NCBI GenBank assembly: GCA_946482005.1
Contig: CAMLPV010000008.1
Span: 1 to 64,000 of the forward strand
Length of the DNA stretch: 64,000 bases
Reading direction: 5' to 3'
Origin: an uncultured Gilliamella sp.
Lineage (GTDB): Bacteria > Pseudomonadota > Gammaproteobacteria > Enterobacterales > Orbaceae
Shown: piece by piece, positions 27,108 to 36,505 of the stretch
Layout: every line of letters begins with the position of its first letter
How positions within the stretch are numbered: position 1 is the first letter of the stretch
Position numbers and translations under genes: made by a program
Notes under the pieces: model-generated
The model's database searches: none
Told to the model about the DNA's origin: nothing
What the model saw: the letters and a program-made list of their open reading frames with translations, nothing else

Positions 27108-28268
27108 CTACTCATTATTATTCAAACGTTTTGCAAAATCTGCCCAATCATAATAACCATCACTATTGACAGAAGCATTTTCCAACTGTAATTGATAATG
27201 TTGTGGTGGATTATTGATATCGATTGCCTGTCCGGTATAAAGTTGTTCAAAACTTTGATATACGTATTCGGTTTTAAAAAAGTATTTGCCAGATGATATA
27301 TGGCGATAACGTTGGAAGATAACCATTCCTCCGATTGGGGTATTTTCACATTGGTTTGGTAGTTGGTATGGTGCAAAATCTAAAGCACCAAGTAATGCTG
27401 CAATGGTACTATCGTGACCAACAAGTAAATTTACCTTATGCTGTTTATTATGCAGTAAATCATCGATTTTATTGATTAATAGTTTACTAATATGTTGAGC
27501 AATGGTTTTGGTGTGAAATACTAAATCAATATAGTGGTTACGAATTTGTATTATTTGTTGCCATTGTTCTTGGCTGGTGATTTTGCCCCACGCAATCTGA
27601 TCTTTTGGAAATGCAGAATAATATTGTAATAAGAAAGCATCAACAGCACAAATTCCGATAGCTAATGGGCCATGTAATTCAGGTTCTTCATTTTTCTTAA
27701 AATAGAGTTCATAAGGGATATCAGCAAAATCACATTGATATTGAGCATATAATTGTGAATGCGGATACTCCAATATATCTGAAACCATTTGATAAGCAGG
27801 CGCTAAATTTTTAAAAATTGCCCCAGCTTTATCAGCCTCTTCAATATCGTTTAATACAGCTTGTTTTATTTCTGGAGAATCATCTTGCACACTTGGATCA
27901 AAAATCGGATCCATTTTTTCAATGGTATATTTGTGATGGATAGGAATATCATAACCCGCAAAAGCGCCATTAACCAAAAATTGGGCTGTTGCTACCGTTC
28001 TTTGAAGGCTGTTAGCATAAACATAGATATCTGGATTTTCTGGTTCAATATTAATATTTTTTTGTTCAAGCCATTGTGATAGATAGTGTCCAAAGAAAGC
28101 TTCTAATACACCACCCCGTGTCGTTAAATAACCATAAGCATGATCCCAGCTAGGCCATTTTAATGGACTGGACTTTTCTAAAAATGCTAGTGTGTTTTGT
28201 AACGGAGTGCGGATACCGTGACGACTTAATATGACGACTTTGTCTAATTGGTATTGATTGTTGTTCAT
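27108..28268 (-). CDS. Agp-type histidine acid phosphatase lacking a signal peptide
   Basis: 386 residues. Histidine acid phosphatase branch 2: catalytic RHGIRTP at residues 16-22 and the proton-donor HD in LVGHDSTIAALLGALDF. Closely follows E. coli glucose-1-phosphatase Agp (YANSLQRTVATAQF, LQYYSAFPKDQIAWG, TPIGGMVIFQR, YVYQSFEQL). Odd: Agp is periplasmic with several disulfides, whereas here the motif begins at residue 16 with no export signal. An in-frame TAA directly precedes the ATG, so no upstream signal is possible. The cysteines of E. coli Agp around ACKEKQQC and CPIDADGFC are mostly gone. The gene overlaps nfsA by four bases (ATGA), so it is translated with a cytoplasmic enzyme. Possibly a cytosolic sugar-phosphate phosphatase. 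Confidence 0.85.
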   Translation of the reverse strand: MNNNQYQLDKVVILSRHGIRTPLQNTLAFLEKSSPLKWPSWDHAYGYLTTRGGVLEAFFGHYLSQWLEQKNINIEPENPDIYVYANSLQRTVATAQFLVNGAFAGYDIPIHHKYTIEKMDPIFDPSVQDDSPEIKQAVLNDIEEADKAGAIFKNLAPAYQMVSDILEYPHSQLYAQYQCDFADIPYELYFKKNEEPELHGPLAIGICAVDAFLLQYYSAFPKDQIAWGKITSQEQWQQIIQIRNHYIDLVFHTKTIAQHISKLLINKIDDLLHNKQHKVNLLVGHDSTIAALLGALDFAPYQLPNQCENTPIGGMVIFQRYRHISSGKYFFKTEYVYQSFEQLYTGQAIDINNPPQHYQLQLENASVNSDGYYDWADFAKRLNNNE

Positions 28269-28990
28269 TTAGTTATCCATCCTTGTTTATGCAAATAATT
28301 TAAAATGAAATCTCGTTGCCCTTTGATAATTGTTTCTGCGATTTTATCACTCCAACCATTGGTTTTTTGATTAGTCAGTCGATGGTCATAGTACTGACGC
28401 ATCTGAGTATCATATTGTGCTAATAATTGATGATTGATTGGTTGATAGTGATTTTCAAAGAAAACTAATTCTTTCGGTAATCTTGGTTTTATATCTGGAT
28501 TTTGGTCTGGATAACCAATACAAAGCCCAAAAAGCGGAAGAACATATTTAGGTAAAGCAAGTAATTGTGTTACTTTCTCAATATTGTTGCGTAATCCACC
28601 AATATAAACCGTGCCTAAACCTAATGATTCTGCTGCAATAACGGTATTTTGTGCCATAAAAGCCGTATCAATGCAACCCACTAAAAGTTGTTCTGCTTTT
28701 TCAAGAGGAATAGTTGGATCAATTTGAAAATGCCGATTAAAATCGGCACAGAACACCCAAAATTCAGGAGCTTGATTTATATAGCTTTGATCCCCTGAAT
28801 AATGTGCTAGTTTTGAGCGATTCTCGCTATCAGTGATTCTAATTATTGTAGCGCATTGTAAAAAATTGGAGCTTGGAGCCGATTGTGCAGCTTGAACAAG
28901 TGATTCTATCTGATCGTTGGTTAACGCCGTTGATTGGTAAGACCGAATTGAACGACGATGACAAATTAAATTAATTGTTTTATTTTGCAT
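28265..28990 (-). CDS. nfsA: NADPH nitroreductase, NfsA family
   Basis: 241 residues, FMN-dependent flavin oxidoreductase. Features: CHRRSIRSYQSTALTNDQI near the N-terminus, SAPSSNFLQCATIIR around 35, AAESLGLGTVYIGGLRNN around 125 and LPLFGLCIGYPDQNPDIKPRLP. Two-electron reduction of nitroaromatics and quinones. It overlaps the Agp-type gene by four bases and follows trmB by 17. Confidence 0.9.
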   Translation of the reverse strand: MQNKTINLICHRRSIRSYQSTALTNDQIESLVQAAQSAPSSNFLQCATIIRITDSENRSKLAHYSGDQSYINQAPEFWVFCADFNRHFQIDPTIPLEKAEQLLVGCIDTAFMAQNTVIAAESLGLGTVYIGGLRNNIEKVTQLLALPKYVLPLFGLCIGYPDQNPDIKPRLPKELVFFENHYQPINHQLLAQYDTQMRQYYDHRLTNQKTNGWSDKIAETIIKGQRDFILNYLHKQGWITK

Positions 28991-29007
28991 AATGGCTCCT
29001 TATTACG

Positions 29008-29712
29008 CTATTTTTTTCTGAATTGTAAATCCCAAACACCATGACCTAAATTTTGGCCACGTTTTTCAAATTTGGTAATAGGGCGATCTTCGGGTCTCGG
29101 AATGTAGTCGCCTGTTGCTGATAAATTTTCAAAACCTTCAGCTTCGGTTAAAACCTCTAACATATGTTCAGCATAATTTTGCCAGTCGGTCGCTAAATGT
29201 AAAATACCGCCTACTTTTAATTTTTGCCGAATTAATTGTACAAATTGTGGCTGAATAATGCGACGTTTGTTGTGTCTTGCTTTATGCCATGGATCGGGAA
29301 AAAAGATTTGCACTTTATCTAATGAATGATTAGGGATCATGTTTTCTAAAACCTCAACCGCATCATGACACATGACTTTTAAATTAGATAATTGGTTTTC
29401 TTCAATAGCCATTAAACAAGCGCCAACACCTGGCTTATGAACTTCAATCCCCAGAAAGTTTTTATCCGGCGCATTTCGAGCCATTTCAACTAATGATGCC
29501 CCCATGCCGAATCCTATTTCTAAAACGACAGGTTTATTTTCATCAAAGCATATAGGTGAGTTTGAATGATATTCAATGCCAAATAGTGGCCATAAATTGT
29601 TTAATGCTTGTTCTTGACCTTTAGTTAAACGACCTTGTCGTAATACAAAACTTCGGATAGTTCTTTTGGATTTGATTTCTGGGTTATTGCTATTTAATTT
29701 TTCGTTCATCAC
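29008..29712 (-). CDS. trmB: tRNA (guanine-N7-)-methyltransferase TrmB
   Basis: 234 residues. Methylates G46 of tRNAs with SAM. Signatures: [18 protein letters not shown], the SAM-binding [15 protein letters not shown] around 70, [17 protein letters not shown] around 145 and the C-terminal [17 protein letters not shown]. Usual enteric neighbours (mutY, yggL) are absent here. Confidence 0.97.
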   Translation of the reverse strand: MMNEKLNSNNPEIKSKRTIRSFVLRQGRLTKGQEQALNNLWPLFGIEYHSNSPICFDENKPVVLEIGFGMGASLVEMARNAPDKNFLGIEVHKPGVGACLMAIEENQLSNLKVMCHDAVEVLENMIPNHSLDKVQIFFPDPWHKARHNKRRIIQPQFVQLIRQKLKVGGILHLATDWQNYAEHMLEVLTEAEGFENLSATGDYIPRPEDRPITKFEKRGQNLGHGVWDLQFRKK

Positions 29713-29874
29713 GTTATCTACTTAGATTGTGGAATTTGGTAAAATTTATTAATGGATTTGTGCGTTAGTTTACTCGATTTTGGGTTCTCAGCCAAAGTAT
29801 CTTAAAGGCAAATTTATTTAATTCGCAATTTTGATATATATATCAAATATTTTTGTTAAATTTTTATATTATGG

Positions 29875-29904
29875 TTGAGCATAATAGATAAATAATTATA
29901 TAAT
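29875..29904 (+). promoter_or_regulatory. Sigma70-type promoter for prs
   Basis: TTGAGC and TATAAT separated by 18 bases, followed by a leader of about 55 bases before the GTG start of prs. E. coli prs also has a long leader. No PurR-type operator was recognised. Confidence 0.5.
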
Positions 29905-29966
29905 TATGGCTCCGATTTAACCGATTACGAATAAAGTAATCATAATAACATGCTTGAGGATTTCTC

Positions 29967-30914
29967 GTGCCTGATATGAAGCTTTTTGCTGGTAATGCCA
30001 CACCCGAACTAGCAAAACGTATAGCTAATCGTCTTTATACTTCTCTTGGTGACATTGTCGTAGGCCGTTTTAGTGATGGTGAAGTAAATGTCCAAATTAA
30101 TGAAAATGTCCGTGGTGAAGACGTTTTTATTATTCAATCAACTTGCGCGCCAACCAATGACAATTTAATGGAATTACTAGTAATGATTGATGCAATGCGT
30201 CGTGCATCTGCGGGTCGTATTACTGCTGTTATTCCATATTTTGGTTATGCGAGGCAAGATCGTCGAGTTCGTTCAGCTCGTGTGCCTATTACCGCTAAAG
30301 TGGTTGCTGACTTTTTATCAACCGTTGGTGTTGATAGAGTATTGACAGTCGATCTTCATGCTGAACAGATTCAAGGCTTCTTTGATGTGCCTGTTGATAA
30401 CGTATTTGGTAGTCCAGTTATTTTAGAAGACATGTTGCAACGTGATTTTGAACGCCCAATTGTGGTATCACCTGATATTGGCGGTGTTGTTCGTGCGCGT
30501 GCGATTGCAAAACTTTTAAATGATACAGACATGGCCATCATTGACAAACGTCGTCAACGTGCTAATGAAGCAGAAGTGATGAATATTATTGGTGATGTTG
30601 CTGATAGAGATTGTATCTTAGTTGATGATATGATTGATACCGCAGGTACACTTTGTAAAGCGGCCGATGCTTTGAAAGCGCGCGGAGCTAAAAGAGTGTA
30701 TGCTTATGCAACGCATCCAATTTTTTCAGGCAAAGCCGTCAGTAACATTAAAAACAGTGCTATTGATGAAATTGTTGTTTGTGACACAATTCCATTAACT
30801 GCTGAAGTTAAAGCATTGAAAAATGTGCGCCAATTAACTTTATCAGGTATGCTTGCTGAGGCAATTCGTCGCATCAGCAATGAAGAATCAATTTCAGCAA
30901 TGTTTCATTACTAA
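29967..30914 (+). CDS. prs: Ribose-phosphate pyrophosphokinase Prs
   Basis: 315 residues. Makes PRPP for purine, pyrimidine, histidine, tryptophan and NAD synthesis. Nearly E. coli-like from end to end: [16 protein letters not shown] start, [22 protein letters not shown] loop [11 protein letters not shown] and the end [12 protein letters not shown]. The start codon is GTG with GAGGA upstream, as in E. coli. Confidence 0.98.
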   Translation: MPDMKLFAGNATPELAKRIANRLYTSLGDIVVGRFSDGEVNVQINENVRGEDVFIIQSTCAPTNDNLMELLVMIDAMRRASAGRITAVIPYFGYARQDRRVRSARVPITAKVVADFLSTVGVDRVLTVDLHAEQIQGFFDVPVDNVFGSPVILEDMLQRDFERPIVVSPDIGGVVRARAIAKLLNDTDMAIIDKRRQRANEAEVMNIIGDVADRDCILVDDMIDTAGTLCKAADALKARGAKRVYAYATHPIFSGKAVSNIKNSAIDEIVVCDTIPLTAEVKALKNVRQLTLSGMLAEAIRRISNEESISAMFHY

Positions 30915-30937
30915 TTGATTTTAGCATTATGGTTACT

Positions 30938-30958
30938 AGCCCCTTTTTGGGGCTTTTT
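30938..30958 (+). terminator. Intrinsic terminator after prs
   Basis: AGCCCC-TTTTT-GGGGCT followed by TTTT, 24 bases after the prs stop and before pth. Confidence 0.85.
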
Positions 30959-30989
30959 CACTTATAGCAACACATATTATCGAATTATC

Positions 30990-31574
30990 ATGACAACTAT
31001 TAAACTTATTGTAGGACTTGCTAATCCAGGCAATGAATATGCTGCAACTCGCCATAATGCGGGTGCGTGGTTTGTTGATCAATTGGCAGAACGATATCAT
31101 CAATCATTAAAAAATGAACCCAAATTTTTTGGTTACAGTTCAAGAATAACTCTTTCTGGTCATGATGTACGTTTATTAGTGCCAACAACCTTTATGAATT
31201 TAAGCGGTAAAGCAGTGCAGGCTATGGCTACATTTTATCAGATTAAACCAGAAGAAATTCTTGTTGCACATGATGAACTTGATATTAATCCAGGTATTGC
31301 TAAATTCAAATTTGGTGGTAGCCATGGTGGGCATAATGGTTTGAAAGATATTGCCAATAAATTAGGTAATAATTTGAATTTTTATCGCTTAAGAATCGGT
31401 ATCGGTCATCCTGGCGATAAAAATAAAGTGGTCAGCTATGTTTTAAACAAGCCATCTAAATCTGAACAAGAGTTGATTGATAAAGCGATTGATGAGTCAG
31501 TACGTTGTATTGAAATTTTATTATCTGATGGTATTGAAGCTGCGATGAATCGATTGCATGCTTTTAAAGCCTAG
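30990..31574 (+). CDS. pth: Peptidyl-tRNA hydrolase Pth
   Basis: 194 residues from the ATG at 30990, where the conserved [21 protein letters not shown] begins; the longer frame reads through the prs terminator. Recycles peptidyl-tRNA released from ribosomes. Catalytic His in RHNAG, Asn in MNLSG and Asp in [18 protein letters not shown] near 110. Directly downstream of prs, as in E. coli. Confidence 0.97.
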   Translation: MTTIKLIVGLANPGNEYAATRHNAGAWFVDQLAERYHQSLKNEPKFFGYSSRITLSGHDVRLLVPTTFMNLSGKAVQAMATFYQIKPEEILVAHDELDINPGIAKFKFGGSHGGHNGLKDIANKLGNNLNFYRLRIGIGHPGDKNKVVSYVLNKPSKSEQELIDKAIDESVRCIEILLSDGIEAAMNRLHAFKA

Positions 31575-31623
31575 TGAATAGGATTGATGATTATCTGACC
31601 GATAACATAGCATTTTTAATAAA

Positions 31624-31651
31624 AAATCCACCTATAATAGCAGGTGGATTT
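31624..31651. terminator. Bidirectional terminator, pth / DUF3597 gene
   Basis: Perfect ten-base stem AAATCCACCT / AGGTGGATTT with eight-base loop between convergent genes. Confidence 0.65.
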
Positions 31652-31672
31652 AGCGTACTTTTGTCTTTAGTT

Positions 31673-32149
31673 TTAAGAGAAAAGGTGAGTTACATTCCCG
31701 CCTTTTTCTGCAATTTTTTTCATTACAGCTTTAATTAACCATGTATTCATGGCTGCTGTGTCATCGGTACTCCCTGTATAATCAAGTTCTTTAGCTAATT
31801 TTTTACGCGCATCTAAACTGTTATCTAAGCCTAAAAGTTTTAAAAGATCAACAATTGATGTCTTCCAGTTTAGTTTTTCAGGGAATTTTTTAGCTAAGCC
31901 TTCAAGAATTGCCATAACATCAACATTTGATGCTGGTGTTTGGTTTCCTGTACTTTGTTGATTGGTTTGGTTTTGTTGATTCTGCTGGTTCTGTTGGTTC
32001 TGTTGATTTTGATCCTGACCAGTTGATGCTGTATCTTTGTTATTACCGGTAATATTATTGACTTGATTCTTTACAGCATCAGTAACATTACCTACTGCTG
32101 CTTGTGCACTTGGAAATATTTTAGAAAAAATACTATTTAAGATACCCAT
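31673..32149 (-). CDS. DUF3597 domain protein with Gln/Asn repeat linker
   Basis: 158 residues from the ATG at 32149, preceded by AGAGGT; the frame extends upstream without conservation. N-terminal amphipathic segment MGILNSIFSKIFPSAQAA, a low-complexity linker at about 45-70 made of NQQ units, and a C-terminal domain (about 78-155) with LEGLAKKFPEKLNWKTSIVD, LLKLLGLDNSLDARKKLAKE and a NTWLIKAVMKKIAEKGG helix that matches DUF3597. The family is unassigned in function. The linker is encoded by short near-repeats (31976-32011) prone to slippage. Confidence 0.8.
   Translation of the reverse strand: MGILNSIFSKIFPSAQAAVGNVTDAVKNQVNNITGNNKDTASTGQDQNQQNQQNQQNQQNQTNQQSTGNQTPASNVDVMAILEGLAKKFPEKLNWKTSIVDLLKLLGLDNSLDARKKLAKELDYTGSTDDTAAMNTWLIKAVMKKIAEKGGNVTHLFS
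31976..32011 (-). repeat. Short degenerate tandem repeat encoding the Gln/Asn linker
   Basis: About four 9-base units of the form CTGTTGGTT (plus strand) within the DUF3597 gene, giving the NQQ repeats. Copy number may vary between strains. Confidence 0.6.
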
Positions 32150-32690
32150 ATTACACCTCTTATGTTTAAACTGCTTTTGAAAAGACTGCTTAACGATATA
32201 GATGTAGATAATATCGTTATTAATATAACGCGGAATGGGAGGAAAAGTCAAAACAGTAAAATTTTGATAGCATTTTATAATTTAAAAGTTAGGTTCATGA
32301 TTTTCTCTAATCATCTTTAATAATAAGATTATTTTAAATATTACTTAGCGTTTTTAATAATTATTTTGCTTTTATACATTCAATTTAACTTTTTTAAATA
32401 GTATTTCTATTGAATTGGTTATATTAGTTTTTTAACCATATTATAAAAATAGGCAATTTTAAATATTATAAGATTGATTTGATTATTTGACTGATTAAAA
32501 TTGTTTATTGACTAACAGATTAAATTTAAAAAATTAAATTACTGTTGTAAATTATTATTTGCGTCGTGTTAAATGCCGCAGGATCATTACCTTGATTAAT
32601 ACAGCATTTGTATGCAGTATAGAGGATTCTTAATTATATATATCTAGATGCAATACATAACTAGACTTTATTCATTATTATGAAAAAAAA
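32150..32690. other. 540-bp AT-rich gap without a gene
   Basis: Holds the DUF3597 promoter side and a long AT-rich stretch downstream of uxuA. I found no reading frame, dyad or consensus promoter I could support. Confidence 0.35.
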
Positions 32691-32711
32691 ACACCCATTT
32701 AAAATGGGAGT
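32691..32711 (-). terminator. Intrinsic terminator after uxuA
   Basis: On the minus strand the ACTCCCATTTTAAATGGGTGT hairpin is followed by a run of eight or nine T residues, 23 bases beyond the uxuA stop. The A-run on the other side makes it potentially bidirectional. Confidence 0.8.
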
Positions 32712-32734
32712 TTTTTTATATAGAGAAATAGATA

Positions 32735-33916
32735 TTATTCAAAAAATGCACGCTTAATGGCATATTCAATACCACGAATTTCTGCTAAACCGCGTAAGCG
32801 ACCTATACACGAATAACCTGGATTGGTTTTCTTTTTAAGATCATCTAACATTTGGTGTCCATGATCTGGACGAACGGGAATAGAACGTTTAATTCCTGCT
32901 TGTTTACGGCGCTGTTCTTCAGTAACGAGTGCTTTGATTACTGCATACATATCCACATCACCACCCAAATGGTCACCTTCGTGGAAAGAAAGTGGGTTTT
33001 GTTCGCGAACCGTTGCACGTAAGTGAATAAAATGAACACGGTCAGCAAATTTTTCAGCCATTATGGCTAAATCATTATCATCTCGCACACCGTAAGAACC
33101 GGTGCAAAAGCAAAATCCATTGTGAATACTATCTACCGTATCTTTGATCCATTGCATATCTTCGATGGTTGATACAATACGCGGTAAACCTAAAATTGGT
33201 CGAGGAGGATCATCTGGATGCACCGTTAATACCACACCTACTTCTTCAGCAACGGGCACAATAGCTTTTAAAAAGTAAGCGTAATTTTCGCGTAATTTGG
33301 CCTTATCGATGCCATCATACGTCGCCAAATGTGCTCTAAATTGTTCCAAAGAATAGCCTTCTTCTGCCCCAGGTAAACCTGCAATGATATTAGCAATTAG
33401 TTTGTCTTTATCTGCTTGAGTCATTTTCTCAAAATAAGCTTTTGCTAAATCGATATCTTCTTTTGAGTAATCTTTTTCGGCATTAATTCTTTCTAAAATA
33501 TAAAGGTCAAATGCGGCAAATGCAGTTTGATCGAAACGTAAAGCTTTTGAACCGTCTGGTAGCTCATAAGCAAGATCGGTGCGAGTCCAATCTAACACAG
33601 GCATAAAATTGTAACAAACAGTATCAATGCCACAAGCTGCTAGATTACGAATTGATTGCTGGTAATTTGCGATATGCTGTTTAACCTTTCCTGAATGCGT
33701 TTTGATCTCTTCATGAACAGGAATACTTTCAACAACAGACCATGTTAATCCTTTTTCTTCAATAATTGCTTTTCGTTTTTGTATTTCTTCAACTGTCCAT
33801 ATTTCGCCATTTGGAATATGGTGCAAAGCTGTAACAATTCCAGTTGCTCCTGCCTGTTTGATATCATCTAGTGATACTGGGTCATTTGGTCCAAACCAAC
33901 GCATCGTTTGTTCCAT
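32735..33916 (-). CDS. uxuA: Mannonate dehydratase UxuA
   Basis: 393 residues, the E. coli length. Converts D-mannonate to 2-keto-3-deoxygluconate in the glucuronate branch of hexuronate breakdown. Signatures: [20 protein letters not shown] start, [18 protein letters not shown] around 240, [14 protein letters not shown] around 275, [13 protein letters not shown] around 318 and [13 protein letters not shown] near the end. Last gene behind uxuR, with which it may be co-transcribed (77-base gap). Confidence 0.97.
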   Translation of the reverse strand: MEQTMRWFGPNDPVSLDDIKQAGATGIVTALHHIPNGEIWTVEEIQKRKAIIEEKGLTWSVVESIPVHEEIKTHSGKVKQHIANYQQSIRNLAACGIDTVCYNFMPVLDWTRTDLAYELPDGSKALRFDQTAFAAFDLYILERINAEKDYSKEDIDLAKAYFEKMTQADKDKLIANIIAGLPGAEEGYSLEQFRAHLATYDGIDKAKLRENYAYFLKAIVPVAEEVGVVLTVHPDDPPRPILGLPRIVSTIEDMQWIKDTVDSIHNGFCFCTGSYGVRDDNDLAIMAEKFADRVHFIHLRATVREQNPLSFHEGDHLGGDVDMYAVIKALVTEEQRRKQAGIKRSIPVRPDHGHQMLDDLKKKTNPGYSCIGRLRGLAEIRGIEYAIKRAFFE

Positions 33917-33993
33917 ATAAATCTCCTCAATGATTTTTATTTACTTAATTTTCTAAACGAAAAGATCTATAAACAATGCTGATTTTTTATTGT

Positions 33994-34755
33994 CTATTGG
34001 TTAACAATATTAACTGGAATAGAATCAAATAAATAACCATCAAAATTTGGATCTTCACTATCAGAAACGGTCATTAATGTTTGTTTAACATTTTCTAAAT
34101 GTTGCCACATAGCATGGCGTGCACCTATTGCATCTTTTACCTGCAATGCTTGCAGAATTTTTTCATGATCATAAAGCCACTTTTTTCGATAACTATGATC
34201 GGTAATGCGACTGTGTAATTGATCCCACATTTTGCTGGTAGAACGTTTTTGCCATAAATCATTTAATAAACTTTCAAGTATTGAGTTTTTCGTTGCTTTG
34301 GCGATTGCAATATGAAACATCTCATCAGCACTGTAGTCATCCAGAGTGCCTTGTTCTAACATTTGACGTTCTTGTTCTAAAATAGCTCTAAGCTCTATGA
34401 TATCGGATTTCAAAATTTGTGAAGCTGCAAAAGCGGCAATATTACTTTCAATTAGTTGTCTTGCTTGTAATAATTCAAATGGTCCAAAATCATTTTCTTC
34501 TATTTTTTTATCTTGTTCTGACAAAGTTTCATTTGGTAAACCAATTACATATACACCAGAGCCTTTTTTTACTGTAACTAAATTTTCAAGTTCTAGCATA
34601 ATGAGTGCTTCGCGCACAACCGTTCTACTTACATTAAATGCGTCAGCGATATCGCGCTCGGGTGGTAATCGATCACCAATTTTATAAGTACCATTTTTTA
34701 ATAATGATTTCAGCTCATTACCAATTTCTTGATAGAGCCGATTAATCGTTGGCAT
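33994..34755 (-). CDS. uxuR: GntR/FadR-family regulator, UxuR/ExuR type
   Basis: 253 residues. N-terminal winged helix with GDRLPPERDIADAFNVSRTV (about 27-46) and a C-terminal FCD ligand domain from about residue 90 (QARQLIESNIAAFAA, MFHIAIAKATKNSIL). UxuR and ExuR of E. coli are close paralogues that repress hexuronate genes; the location between uxuA and uxuB and a near-perfect UxuR/ExuR site upstream favour UxuR. ATG at 34755 has AT-rich upstream sequence with a weak RBS. Confidence 0.85.
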   Translation of the reverse strand: MPTINRLYQEIGNELKSLLKNGTYKIGDRLPPERDIADAFNVSRTVVREALIMLELENLVTVKKGSGVYVIGLPNETLSEQDKKIEENDFGPFELLQARQLIESNIAAFAASQILKSDIIELRAILEQERQMLEQGTLDDYSADEMFHIAIAKATKNSILESLLNDLWQKRSTSKMWDQLHSRITDHSYRKKWLYDHEKILQALQVKDAIGARHAMWQHLENVKQTLMTVSDSEDPNFDGYLFDSIPVNIVNQ

Positions 34756-34858
34756 TATTTTTAATCCCCATTCTAATTTTGGTTATATTGCGTCAATTAT
34801 AAGCTAATTGTTATGAGTACTATAAGTCAATTATGATTTAACTACGTTTATTTCGATA

Positions 34859-34872
34859 ATTGGTATGCCAAT
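34859..34872. promoter_or_regulatory. UxuR/ExuR operator
   Basis: ATTGGTATGCCAAT is a dyad matching the E. coli UxuR/ExuR consensus core (ATTGGTATACCAAT) at all but one base. It sits 104 bases upstream of uxuR and 164 bases upstream of uxuB, between the divergent genes, and can serve both. Confidence 0.75.
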
Positions 34873-34929
34873 ATATTTTAGTATTATTAAATATTTTCAA
34901 AAATAGTGCATATTAAATAAACCAAAAAA

Positions 34930-34945
34930 TGTGATTATGATCACA
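34930..34945. promoter_or_regulatory. CRP binding site
   Basis: TGTGA-N6-TCACA is a perfect match to the CRP core, flanked by A-rich sequence as in the extended consensus. Located about 90 bases upstream of the chosen uxuB start, suitable for class I or II activation of uxuB. Confidence 0.8.
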
Positions 34946-35035
34946 AAAAATAAAAATTGAAGATGAAAAGATTATCTATAAGTGAAAATATGTCTAACCA
35001 ATATAGTATTTAATTTGTTAATTATGGTGAGTAGA

Positions 35036-36505
35036 ATGTTAAATTTATCAAATATCCCACAATCAATTGAACATAAACCTTCCTATGACAGAAAAAAAAT
35101 GATTTCACGCATAGTTCATTTAGGATTTGGTGCGTTTCATCGTGCACATCAAGCATTGTTTATGGATCGCTTACTGAATAAAGGAACAAGTGACTGGGGA
35201 ATTTGTGAGGTTAATATTGTTGGTGGTGAAGAGTTAATTCATGATATTCGTCAGCAAGATCATTTGTACACCGTATTAGAAAAAGGAGCTACAACAAAAC
35301 AAGCATTTATTATTGGTAGTGTAAAAGAGTCGCTTTTGGCATCTACCGACGGCATTGAGGCAATTTTAGAAAAAATGGCCAATAGTGCGGTAGAAATTGT
35401 GTCTTTAACCGTAACCGAAAAAGGTTACTGTATGCGACCAGGTGGTGGTGACTTAGATTTAGATAATCCTCTGATTAAAGCGGATTTAGCCAATCCATCT
35501 AAACCTATGTCTGCCCCAGGTGTTATTGTTGAAGCACTTTATAGAAGAATGCAAAGAGGAATAAAACCATTTACCGCATTATCCTGCGATAATATCCCAG
35601 AAAATGGGGTTGTTTTGAAAAAAGCGATATTAAGTTTAGCAAAAGCGCGAGATGCAAAATTAGCACAATGGATTGAGGTCAATACAACGTTTCCATGTAC
35701 AATGGTCGATCGTATTGTGCCTGCAGCAACATCTGAAACTTTAGCAGAGATCAAAAATACCTTAGCAGGCATGACTGATCCATGTGGTATTGCCTGTGAA
35801 CCTTTTATTCAATGGGTTATTGAAGATAATTTTGTTACTGGTCGCCCTAATTGGGATGAAGTTGGGGCTGAGTTTGTCGATGATGTGGTTCCCTATGAAG
35901 AGATGAAACTACGTATGCTAAATGGCAGTCATTCTTTTTTAGCCTATCTAGGTTACTTAGCAGGGTATGAACATATTAATGATTGTATGAATGACCACAA
36001 TTATAAAAAAGTAACACTAGCACTGATGATGCAACAACAAGCACCTACACTACATGTCCCTTCACAGGTAAATCTATCACACTATGCTGAGCAACTTATT
36101 GAAAGATTTAGTAACCATTCACTGAAACATAGAACTTGGCAGATTGCTATGGATGGTACGCAAAAATTACCACAACGTATGCTTGATTCTGTGCGTTGGC
36201 ATATTCAAAACAATTCCGATTTTTCATTACTTGCGTTAGGTGTAGCAGGTTGGATGCGTTATGTAGGTGGCATGGATGACAATCAAAATGATATTGATAT
36301 ACGCGATCCAATGTGTAATGAATTAAAAACACTTGTTGACTCAAGTCAAGATGGTCAAGAAAGAGTCACCGCATTATTGAGTTTGAATGCGGTGTTTGGT
36401 GATGATTTATCGAGTAATTTGCAGTTCAAAGAACACGTTACCAATCATTATCTTTCTTTAATGCAAAAAGGGGCAAAACAGACAATCTGTGATTTAGTGA
36501 TTTAA
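35036..36505 (+). CDS. uxuB: D-mannonate oxidoreductase (fructuronate reductase) UxuB
   Basis: 489 residues from the ATG at 35036; ATGs at 35024 and 34982 are in frame but not conserved. NADH-dependent interconversion of D-fructuronate and D-mannonate, feeding UxuA. Long-chain polyol dehydrogenase fold: IVHLGFGAFHRAHQALF near the N-terminus, VSLTVTEKGYC around 140, TMVDRIVPAATSETL around 220, WVIEDNF around 262, and KLRMLNGSHSFLAYLGYLAG around 300 with the catalytic Lys/Asn. It matches enteric UxuB more than UxaB. Confidence 0.95.
   Translation: MLNLSNIPQSIEHKPSYDRKKMISRIVHLGFGAFHRAHQALFMDRLLNKGTSDWGICEVNIVGGEELIHDIRQQDHLYTVLEKGATTKQAFIIGSVKESLLASTDGIEAILEKMANSAVEIVSLTVTEKGYCMRPGGGDLDLDNPLIKADLANPSKPMSAPGVIVEALYRRMQRGIKPFTALSCDNIPENGVVLKKAILSLAKARDAKLAQWIEVNTTFPCTMVDRIVPAATSETLAEIKNTLAGMTDPCGIACEPFIQWVIEDNFVTGRPNWDEVGAEFVDDVVPYEEMKLRMLNGSHSFLAYLGYLAGYEHINDCMNDHNYKKVTLALMMQQQAPTLHVPSQVNLSHYAEQLIERFSNHSLKHRTWQIAMDGTQKLPQRMLDSVRWHIQNNSDFSLLALGVAGWMRYVGGMDDNQNDIDIRDPMCNELKTLVDSSQDGQERVTALLSLNAVFGDDLSSNLQFKEHVTNHYLSLMQKGAKQTICDLVI

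Noticed and set aside
29967..30914. PurR operator upstream of prs
   Set aside because: The leader contains AACCGATTACGAATAA but this does not match the PurR box well enough.
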